A stretch of DNA of 33,128 bases from CAZMGT01 sp964565895 (GTDB lineage: Bacteria > Armatimonadota > Zipacnadia > UBA1398 > CAZMGT01), in contig CAZMGT010000046.1 in assembly GCA_964565895.1 (NCBI GenBank), positions 1 through 33,128 on the forward strand, given 5' to 3'. A model generated the notes under the pieces. That model was not told the origin of the DNA, did no database searches, and saw nothing but the letters and a program-made list of their open reading frames with translations. How positions within the stretch are numbered: the stretch's first letter is position 1; every line of letters starts with the position of its first letter. The translations under genes were made by a program, and so were the position numbers. Below, piece after piece: positions 7,811 to 14,192 of the stretch.

Positions 7811-10360
7811 GTGAGAAGAATCTGCGCGCTGTGCCCCGCTTTTGTGCTTTGCCTTCTTGCAGTGCTCTCCTACGCCGCTGACTTGGAGGAGCTGGAGATC
7901 CTCCGCGCGGGCTATCCCCGCGCGTTTTTCTTCCGCGCGGCAGAGGGCGCGGCGCGCTCGCGGCGATTTTCCTATGAGCAATGGGAGCGCTGCTTCCTCC
8001 GGCTAAACGGGATTATCGGCAAAGTGCTCAACGAGGAAGTCCCCAATACTTCCCAGACAAACATCCCCTATTTCACGCAATACAAGCGCCGACACCCGGA
8101 AAAACTGGTATTGCTCCACTACAACGGCAACGCGCGCGACCCGCGCGACAATACCGAGGCCTTTTTCGCCGGCCACTGGCTTTATTACAACGGCTGCCGC
8201 GTGTTGTCCGACGTCCCCGCTCAGGCGGGAACGTGTTCCATTAAAGTCGAGGAGACCTCGCTGTTTCAGGTAAATATGGGGCGCTATAAGGATAAGAACG
8301 AGGATCTCGCCATCTGCCGCTTGGGGCCGAACGGCAAGCCGGATTGGTCCTATGCCGAGCAACTTCAACTGCTGGCGATCGACGCACAGAACAAGACGCT
8401 CACTGTGCGTCGTGGGGCATTTGGGACGAAACCACTAAACTTTCAAGCAAACAGGGCATATATTGCCGCGCATGTTACCGAGGGGCCGTGGGGCAAGCGA
8501 AGCAACCTGTTGTGGTATTACAACTACGCAACTTGCTGCCCGAAAGATGGGCAAGGCAGGAACTGTGTTGACGTGCTTGTGGACGATTTCGCGCGCCGCT
8601 TTTTGCCTGGGGGTGCGCTGGAAAGCTTCGACGGCGTAGAATTCGACGTCCTGCGCTTCGTCCTTCCCCCAAGCGGCCGGCGCGGGCCCGACGCCGATGC
8701 CGACGGCCGACCCGACAGCGGAATTGTTGGCGGGCGGAATTTGTACGGAATCGGCGTTTATGAGTTTTGCCGCAAGCTGCGCGAAAAACTTGGGCCAAAC
8801 AAGCTAATCCTCGCCGACGGCGCGTCGTGGCGCCACCAGCGCTCATTCGGAGTGCTAAACGGGATCGAAAGCGAGGGCTGGCCTGTATTGTCTGACCCAG
8901 AGATAAACGATTGGTCCGGCGGGCTTAACCGCCATAATTTCTGGCGCGAAAACTCGTTTAAACCCTCGTTCCATTACGTCAACCATAAGTTCGTTCGCCA
9001 GGGAAAGACTCTCCGTGTTTCCTCAAATATCACCCGCCTTGTCCTCGCCGCGTGCCAGTTTACCGACGCCGCGGTTACCTATTCTCTCTCCCCACGCGCC
9101 GAGCGCGGCGAGATAATTGGTGTGTACGACGAGCTTTGGCTTGGTGAGGAGCACAGGACAAACTGGCTTGGCGCGCCGTTGGGCCCAGCGACGCACTTGG
9201 CGCTGAACACGCCAGATCTTTACCGCGGGCAAGGCACGCGCGCGTCAGCCAAATTCGCAGAGCAAGTTGAGTGCGAAAACTGCTCTGTCGCCGTAGACGA
9301 TACGCAAAATGCATTTCTCGTCTCCTCCCCAAGCAGCGAGGAAGACAGGCTAACGTGGGCCCTCCCGCCCGTTGAGGTGGAGGGCGGAGAGCTAGTCGTC
9401 TCGCTAAACATCCGCGCCCAGCCCATGCGCGGCTATCCGCGCGCCGTCGCTCGACTGATACGCGTTTCCTGCCGCGAGCTGGGGGCGCTCGTCTTGCCCC
9501 AACGGCGGGAGGGGAAAATCGCCTTTCGCCAAGGGAAGGAGCGACCGCTCGACCGCCGCACCGGCGCGAGATTGGACTACTTGGGCCCGGTGACCATCGC
9601 TGGCGAAACGCACCATGCCTACTTCACTCATCCCCCATATATCGGCGGCGTGGGATATACGGTGTGGGAAGCCGAGGTTCGCATCCCTGCGGAAAGCCCG
9701 CGCCTTGTGTTCTTCACCGCTCTGCGCCCCGCGCGCGGCAAAAGCGACGGCGTAACGTTTATCGTCCAGCTCAGGGCGGCCGGGAAAACAACGGAGCTCT
9801 TTCGCGAGCACCAGGCCGAGCGCCAGTGGCTTGGCCACACCGTTGACCTCAGCCCCTGGGCGGGAACGACCGTGCGCCTGAGGTTCTTGGCCGACGCCGG
9901 CCCGCGCGACAACTCCGTCGCCGACCACGGCTGCTGGGGCGACGTTCGCGTGGTCAGCGCGAAATATGGCGCGCAGAGGGGCTATGCCGTGCCTGTGCCC
10001 GCGGAAACGATGACCTGGGCTAACGAGAAATGGTTTCGGGCAACGTTTTACTTCCGCAACGTCCCGCGCGGGCCGGTGCAGCTCGTATTTCGCGCGGAGG
10101 GGCCAGAGCCGGTTTATCTCGCTCAAATAACTGCGCACGCGCACGCCGACGCCGTGTTCCGGCTGTTTGAGCGCGGCGCCGTGCTCGCCAATCCCTCGTA
10201 TCACAGCTACACGTTCGACGTGGCTCGGCTTGCTCCAGGGCGAAAGTTTCGGCGTATTCGGGGCACGGCGCTGCAAGATCCACAGACAAACGACGGCTCG
10301 CCAGTAGGCGCGCGCATTACCCTTGGTCCGCGCGAGGCGATTTTTCTCGTCTCGCGCTAG
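7811..10360 (+). CDS. Large secreted protein, probable glycosidase-like barrel with beta-sandwich C-terminus
   Basis: The protein has 849 residues from GTG 7811, preceded by GAGGTGGAG, and carries a Sec signal (CALCPAFVLCLLAVLSYAAD). I do not recognise a named family with certainty. The first half reads like a (beta/alpha)8 barrel: KLVLLHYNG, then FDGVEFDVLRF with D274, E277 and D279 at a strand end, KLILADGAS, and NGIESEGW with E353 and E355. A DxDxDGxxD calcium-loop motif (294-302) interrupts the barrel. Acidic residues at strand ends are typical of clan-type glycosidases and of uncharacterised GH-like families related to GH114/TM1410. Around 670-716 a beta-sandwich segment (HTVDLSPWAGTTVRLRF, ending WGDVRVVSA) resembles NPCBM/discoidin-type sugar-binding modules. 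It follows the fucosidase by 117 bases and precedes an esterase. A new polysaccharide-active enzyme is the simplest reading, but activity is not shown. Confidence 0.75.
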   Translation: MRRICALCPAFVLCLLAVLSYAADLEELEILRAGYPRAFFFRAAEGAARSRRFSYEQWERCFLRLNGIIGKVLNEEVPNTSQTNIPYFTQYKRRHPEKLVLLHYNGNARDPRDNTEAFFAGHWLYYNGCRVLSDVPAQAGTCSIKVEETSLFQVNMGRYKDKNEDLAICRLGPNGKPDWSYAEQLQLLAIDAQNKTLTVRRGAFGTKPLNFQANRAYIAAHVTEGPWGKRSNLLWYYNYATCCPKDGQGRNCVDVLVDDFARRFLPGGALESFDGVEFDVLRFVLPPSGRRGPDADADGRPDSGIVGGRNLYGIGVYEFCRKLREKLGPNKLILADGASWRHQRSFGVLNGIESEGWPVLSDPEINDWSGGLNRHNFWRENSFKPSFHYVNHKFVRQGKTLRVSSNITRLVLAACQFTDAAVTYSLSPRAERGEIIGVYDELWLGEEHRTNWLGAPLGPATHLALNTPDLYRGQGTRASAKFAEQVECENCSVAVDDTQNAFLVSSPSSEEDRLTWALPPVEVEGGELVVSLNIRAQPMRGYPRAVARLIRVSCRELGALVLPQRREGKIAFRQGKERPLDRRTGARLDYLGPVTIAGETHHAYFTHPPYIGGVGYTVWEAEVRIPAESPRLVFFTALRPARGKSDGVTFIVQLRAAGKTTELFREHQAERQWLGHTVDLSPWAGTTVRLRFLADAGPRDNSVADHGCWGDVRVVSAKYGAQRGYAVPVPAETMTWANEKWFRATFYFRNVPRGPVQLVFRAEGPEPVYLAQITAHAHADAVFRLFERGAVLANPSYHSYTFDVARLAPGRKFRRIRGTALQDPQTNDGSPVGARITLGPREAIFLVSR

Positions 10361-10425
10361 TCGCCGCGCGCAAGCAAGCGCTTAGCGAAGTTCGCGGCTT
10401 CGGAGAACAAGCGAGGTGAGTTTTT

Positions 10426-11178
10426 GTGGGTATTGCCTGCGTGCACTTTTTCAGCAAAGCGCTGGGCAAGGAGGGCCAGTTCGTCGCCTGCTTGCCGGAC
10501 AGGCAGGAAGCCCCGCCGCCATATCCTGTCTTTTACCTGTTGCACGGGCTGTCCGACGACGCCACAGCGTGGCTCCGCTGGACAAGCGTTGAGCGCTATG
10601 TGCGCACGCTTCCCCTAATTGTCGTCATGCCCGACGGGGGAAGGGGATGGTATAGCGATGCCCCAGAGGGCATGGCCTACGAAACGTTTATCGTGCGCGA
10701 CCTCATTAGCTTCGTAGACCGCTATCTCCCGACAGATCCTCGCCGTCGCGCCCGGGCAATCGGCGGGCTTTCTATGGGTGGCTTTGGGGCAATGAAGCTT
10801 GCTCTAAAACATCCGCGCCTGTTTTGCAGCGTAACGTCGCACAGCGGCGCGCTGGCCTTTTTGCGCCCCAAGTTCTTTCGCGAGGCCGGCGCTGAGTTTA
10901 GGCGCATTTTTCCCACGGCGCGTATCCGGCGCGAGAACGACCCGTTTGTTCTTGCGAAAAACGTTTCGCGACGGCTTTTGCCGCGCATCCGCTTCGACTG
11001 CGGGCAAGACGATTCTCTCATCGAGCATAACAGGCTTTTCCACAAGCATCTTAACCGGCTAGGCATTCCCCACGAATATGAGGAGTTCCCCGGCGCCCAC
11101 GAATGGGGCTATTGGGACACCCACATTAAAGAGGCAATTGCCTTTCATTGCGCGAATTTCGGTATCAAGCAAAGCTAA
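10426..11178 (+). CDS. Alpha/beta-hydrolase esterase (FrmB/tributyrin-esterase-like)
   Basis: The protein has 250 residues from GTG 10426, with GCGAGGTGAG upstream. It shows the oxyanion stretch YLLHGLSDDATAW, the nucleophile elbow GGLSMGG with S116, an acid D196 in FDCGQDD, and H225 in GAHEWGYW, a full catalytic triad in order. This pattern belongs to the putative-esterase family that contains S-formylglutathione hydrolase, acetyl-xylan and feruloyl esterases and the Lactococcus tributyrin esterase. No signal peptide is visible. Lying 65 bases after the 849-residue secreted protein and on the same strand as the glycan genes, it may remove acetyl or other acyl groups from imported oligosaccharides. 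A general formaldehyde-detoxification role cannot be excluded. It is the last gene of the forward carbohydrate run. Confidence 0.88.
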   Translation: MGIACVHFFSKALGKEGQFVACLPDRQEAPPPYPVFYLLHGLSDDATAWLRWTSVERYVRTLPLIVVMPDGGRGWYSDAPEGMAYETFIVRDLISFVDRYLPTDPRRRARAIGGLSMGGFGAMKLALKHPRLFCSVTSHSGALAFLRPKFFREAGAEFRRIFPTARIRRENDPFVLAKNVSRRLLPRIRFDCGQDDSLIEHNRLFHKHLNRLGIPHEYEEFPGAHEWGYWDTHIKEAIAFHCANFGIKQS

Positions 11179-11261
11179 CAAACGCCCAAAACGGCAGTTA
11201 ACGAGAGCGAAAGCCCGGCCAGGCAACAATAGTTACCACAAATGGCGCAGGGGAGAAGAAG

Positions 11262-11747
11262 ATGCGCACAAAGCACGGAACCACGATTATCGCCACTCGC
11301 GGAGTAAAGGAGTATCGCGCCACGATCCCTCTGTGCGTGGCACGCAACGATGTTGTCCTCGAGGTCGGCTGCGAGTGGGGGACGACAACGAGTATTATTG
11401 CCGAACATTGCAATACCGTCCTCGGCGTCGATGTCGGCGAGGAATGCATTGCCCGCGCGCGGCAAAAGTATCCTCATATTCGTTTCGAGGTGGCCGATGG
11501 CTTCGATGTCCGCCGTTTGTTGAGCTTCGGGCTTGACTTCAACAAGATCTACGTCGACATTTCAGGACTTTCCGGCTATGCTTCGCTTCTCGATCTTCTT
11601 TCGCTTCTCGAGATGTATACCGCGGTTTTCGCGCCCCAGATTATCGTGGTAAAGAGTTCTGCGCTAAAGTTTCTTGCCATGCGGTGCGTTCCGTGGAGAG
11701 ACGGGGTTGAATCGTTGGACGACCTCTTGTCTTTGAAAAGACGGTAA
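11262..11747 (+). CDS. Short class I SAM-dependent methyltransferase-like protein
   Basis: The 161-residue protein starts at ATG after GGGGAGAAGA. Rossmann methyltransferase motifs are clear: motif I VVLEVGCEWG (31-40), motif II LGVDVGEE (54-61, acidic D57), a DG pair near 79, and a motif IV-like strand IYVDISG (97-102). The segment ATRGVKEYRATIPL before motif I looks like a cofactor-side cap. The protein stops about where the sixth and seventh strands should finish, so it is a compact form, and the substrate (small molecule, RNA or protein) is not readable. Its DNA is clearly lower in G+C (91 of 180 bases in 11521-11700) than the genes around it, which may mean transfer or different codon selection. 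It stands alone, 83 bases after the esterase and before the promoter at 11785. Confidence 0.75.
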   Translation: MRTKHGTTIIATRGVKEYRATIPLCVARNDVVLEVGCEWGTTTSIIAEHCNTVLGVDVGEECIARARQKYPHIRFEVADGFDVRRLLSFGLDFNKIYVDISGLSGYASLLDLLSLLEMYTAVFAPQIIVVKSSALKFLAMRCVPWRDGVESLDDLLSLKRR

Positions 11748-11784
11748 CTTTTCCGCAAAACTTCGAAAAAAGTTCTGCCCGCCG

Positions 11785-11813
11785 TAGTCAGGTGCTCAAT
11801 TGCGGTGTATAAT
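11785..11813 (+). promoter_or_regulatory. Sigma-70-type promoter for the zinc-ribbon gene
   Basis: A perfect TATAAT lies at 11808-11813. TAGTCA (four of six matches to TTGACA) lies at 11785-11790, with a 17-base spacer. The predicted transcript would begin near 11820, leaving a leader of about 36 bases before the GTG at 11856, which has GGTGAGG as ribosome binding site. This suggests that the small gene is transcribed by itself. Confidence 0.6.
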
Positions 11814-11855
11814 CCCCGTGCAGGGGAATACATTTTGCGATAAGGGTGAGGAAAC

Positions 11856-12233
11856 GTGCAATTACAAAAGAAGTTGACGATCGAACTGCGTCCCGAAAAC
11901 GAGCTAGAAGCCAGAGCATGGAGCTCAATGGTTATTCACCAGGAGGCAGACTGCGTTCGGCTTGAGCTGAACCTCGATCTCCCCGCTCCGGCGGCACCCA
12001 AGCGCGCCGCCCGTAGGCGCGCCAAAAAGGCGGCCCCGAAAAAGCGCGCCCGGCGCGTGGCCCCCACCAGGGTTAAAGTGTGCGACGCCTGCGGCAAGGA
12101 GTTTAAAGGTTACGGCGCCTCGAAATACTGCCCCACCTGCCGCAGAACGATTAACAGACTGCGCAACGCGAAGAAGGATTGGCGCGCCTGGATTGCCGCC
12201 AAAAAGGAAGCCGCGGCTGGAGCAAGCAAATAA
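11856..12233 (+). CDS. Small basic zinc-ribbon protein with histone-like Lys/Arg/Ala linker
   Basis: The protein has 125 residues from GTG, with GGGTGAGG just upstream. It has three parts: an N-terminal segment of about 45 residues with alternating strand pattern (KLTIELRPENEL, VRLELNLDL); a strongly basic Ala/Pro/Lys/Arg linker (about 44-72) like bacterial histone-H1-type tails; and a zinc ribbon with C76, C79, C92 and C95 (CDAC and CPTC), followed by a basic helix rich in Lys, Arg and Trp. Binding to DNA or RNA is likely from charge and zinc finger, but I do not recognise a family and no partner is known. It has its own promoter and a strong hairpin downstream, so it appears to be a monocistronic gene, possibly well expressed. 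Confidence 0.75.
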   Translation: MQLQKKLTIELRPENELEARAWSSMVIHQEADCVRLELNLDLPAPAAPKRAARRRAKKAAPKKRARRVAPTRVKVCDACGKEFKGYGASKYCPTCRRTINRLRNAKKDWRAWIAAKKEAAAGASK

Positions 12234-12250
12234 TCGCATTCTTCCCCCAC

Positions 12251-12283
12251 AAAAAACATGCCGGCCGCTACGGCCGGCATGTT
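12251..12283 (-). terminator. Hairpin terminator between convergent genes, best on the minus strand
   Basis: A perfect 13-bp inverted repeat at 12255-12267 and 12271-12283 encloses a three-base loop (CTA). On the minus strand the hairpin is followed by a run of six T (complement of 12251-12256), a classic intrinsic terminator for the DJ-1-like gene. On the plus strand it is followed by the pyrimidine stretch TCCTTTC, weaker but possibly enough to end the zinc-ribbon transcript. Confidence 0.88.
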
Positions 12284-12321
12284 CCTTTCAGGCAAATGTG
12301 CAAACGCCGCCCGCTTTGCCG

Positions 12322-12990
12322 CTATAGCTCCGCAGCGGCGGCAACGAGCGTTCGAGCAAACTCCTTTGCCGCAGGGGGCCCGTTGGCCGTAACAATGTTT
12401 CCGTCGCGTACCACGGGGCTGTCCACAATGGTCGCCCCGGCGGCCTTTAGCGTGGGCAACTGGCTGCGCCACGCCGTGGCCTTCTTTCCGTTAAGCAGCC
12501 CCGCATGAGCGAGAATTGCCGGCGCTACGCAAATCGCTCCGACAACGATCTTCTCCCGCTCCTTGCACTTGCGCGCAAGCTCTACAAACGAGGGCTCGTT
12601 TAGATGTTTGGCCATCCCCGGCCCGCCGACGAAGATCACCACGTCGAACTTCGCCGGGTCAGCATCGGCCGCGGCGATGTCTACGGCAATCGTCGTCTTG
12701 TCGGTTAGGATCGCCTCGCCGGCAGATACCGAGGCCACGGTAACCTTCGCCCCTGCGCCCTCGAACGCGCTGCGCGGCTCGCGATACTCCTCCGCCCGTA
12801 TCCCCTTCGGGGCAACGACCATGAGCACGTTCTTGCCGGAAAGATCTGCGCCCGTTTCCGTGCTCGTCCCTTCGCTGACGTTCACCTGCGGCGCAGGGCT
12901 CGCCGGCGGAGCGGCCTGGGGCTTCTTGCACCCCACGCCAACCGCGCAGGAGAGCACGACGACAAGCACCCACACCAGCGCCATGCGCAC
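12322..12990 (-). CDS. DJ-1/PfpI-family protein with lipoprotein-like leader
   Basis: The chosen GTG gives 222 residues and sits nine bases after GGTGAGG; in-frame GTG codons at 13008 and 13005 overlap that ribosome binding site, and an ATG six bases after the chosen start is also possible. The leader (MALVWVLVVVLSCAVGVGCKK) is hydrophobic and ends in a Cys followed by a Pro/Ala/Ser-rich tether, as in lipoproteins, although the residue at -3 is Gly and so not a perfect lipobox. The domain has the DJ-1/PfpI order: VLMVVAPKGI with an AEEY Glu, FDVVIFVGGPG, and the nucleophile-elbow Cys C154 in GAICVAP. Family activities include proteases, glyoxalase/deglycase and chaperones; exported anchored members are less usual. 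The gene is followed by a strong terminator and preceded 47 bases upstream by a Gfo/Idh/MocA gene on the same strand. Confidence 0.85.
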   Translation of the reverse strand: MRMALVWVLVVVLSCAVGVGCKKPQAAPPASPAPQVNVSEGTSTETGADLSGKNVLMVVAPKGIRAEEYREPRSAFEGAGAKVTVASVSAGEAILTDKTTIAVDIAAADADPAKFDVVIFVGGPGMAKHLNEPSFVELARKCKEREKIVVGAICVAPAILAHAGLLNGKKATAWRSQLPTLKAAGATIVDSPVVRDGNIVTANGPPAAKEFARTLVAAAAEL

Positions 12991-13037
12991 CGTCACTGGC
13001 CTCACCACCTTCCGTTAATCAGCACGCCCCGCCCCCG

Positions 13038-14105
13038 CTACAGGGGAAACTTAACGACCTCTCCCGTGCGCGCGGACTTATAGATGGCGAGCACAAGCTC
13101 AACGGCCTTGCGCCCTTCCCGCCCCGGGATCATCGGCTCGCGATCCTCGAGGATCGCTTGCACGAAGTCGTTGATGAGCAAGCAATGCTCGCGCAGCCCC
13201 ACCGCGGCCGGGTCAGCCGCTGTGCTTCCCCCATCGGGCGCCTCCTCTGCGCCCTCGGGCAAAAAGTCGCGGTAGTCTGCGCCCTCGACGTTCCACTCCA
13301 CGATCTTCTCGCCGTCGAAGCGAATCGAGCCGTGCTCGCCATGGATCTCGATGCGCTCGGAAACGTTGGGCGGGGGAATGGCCGTGGTCCCTTCGATTAC
13401 CCCAAACGCGCCGCACTTCCAGCGCACCACGGCGGCGGCGGTGTCCTCGACCTCGATGTTGCGCACGAGGTGCTCGGCGTGGCCGTAGACGCTCTCCGGG
13501 TCGCCCATAAACCAGCGCAGCAGGTCGATTTGGTGGATGCCCTGGTTCATCAGGCACCCCCCGCCGTCGAGCTCCCACGTCCCGCGCCACTCGCCGCTGT
13601 CGTAATATTCCTGGCTGCGGTGGAACTTAAGGTACGCATCGCCCAAGACGAGCTTGCCCAGCGCTCCCGAGTCCACGGCGTTCTTCGCCGCCTGAAACCA
13701 CGGGCCCATGCGCCGCTGGAAAATACACCCCAGCTTAACCCCGGCCTTTTCCGCAGCGTCGATCATCGCGTCGATCTTCTCCAGCGTGACGTCGGGCGGT
13801 TTCTCGACGATCACATGCTTGCCCGCCTGCGCCGCGGCGACAGCCATCGGCCCGTGCATCCCGCTCGGGGTAGCAACAGCTACGGCATCCAGGCCATCGT
13901 GTTCGAGCATCTTCTCGTAGTCGGTATACGCCGCGGCGCGGCCCGCGGTAAGCTCGTTGCTGAGCTGCTCCGCCTTTCCCGGAACAACATCGCAGATGGC
14001 CACGAGCTCCGCTTGCTCGCAGGCGAGCACGGCCTTCATGTGATACGGCCCAATGAGCCCTCCACCAACAACGCCAAAACGGACCTTCTCAGCCACTTTC
14101 ACCAC
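13038..14105 (-). CDS. Gfo/Idh/MocA-family NAD(P)-dependent oxidoreductase
   Basis: The 355-residue protein has an N-terminal Rossmann domain beginning FGVVGGGLIGPYH and the family signature EKPP with K102. The C-terminal alpha/beta domain has GGGCLMNQGIHQIDLLRWF, where H191 and D194 occupy the usual catalytic positions. Members oxidise or reduce sugars, inositols and their derivatives, or open glycosides by 3-oxidation. No signal peptide is present, unlike many Tat-exported relatives in sugar-degrading bacteria. GTG 14105 is one of two adjacent GTG codons after GAAGGTGC; the second would shorten the protein by one residue. It precedes the DJ-1-like gene by about 47 bases, perhaps as an operon. 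The sugar substrate is unknown, and a link to the upstream glycan cluster is only inferred. Confidence 0.9.
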   Translation of the reverse strand: MVKVAEKVRFGVVGGGLIGPYHMKAVLACEQAELVAICDVVPGKAEQLSNELTAGRAAAYTDYEKMLEHDGLDAVAVATPSGMHGPMAVAAAQAGKHVIVEKPPDVTLEKIDAMIDAAEKAGVKLGCIFQRRMGPWFQAAKNAVDSGALGKLVLGDAYLKFHRSQEYYDSGEWRGTWELDGGGCLMNQGIHQIDLLRWFMGDPESVYGHAEHLVRNIEVEDTAAAVVRWKCGAFGVIEGTTAIPPPNVSERIEIHGEHGSIRFDGEKIVEWNVEGADYRDFLPEGAEEAPDGGSTAADPAAVGLREHCLLINDFVQAILEDREPMIPGREGRKAVELVLAIYKSARTGEVVKFPL

Positions 14106-14192
14106 GCACCTTCACCAGCGCTCATACCTCAGGGTAATAGTAATACGCAAAGGGCTGGAGGAAAACCTGCCTGCGCCGCGCACCTGTTCGCC

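Noticed and set aside
11748..11784. Possible terminator after the methyltransferase gene (AACTT with AAGTT around CGAAAA)
   Set aside because: The stem is only five A/T-rich pairs and no T-run follows.
14106..14131. An eight-codon open frame (ATG AGC GCT ... TGG TGA) just before the Gfo/Idh/MocA start, like a leader peptide
   Set aside because: Its ribosome binding site (GAGG) is only one base from the ATG, and the peptide has no regulatory codon run; it is most likely chance.
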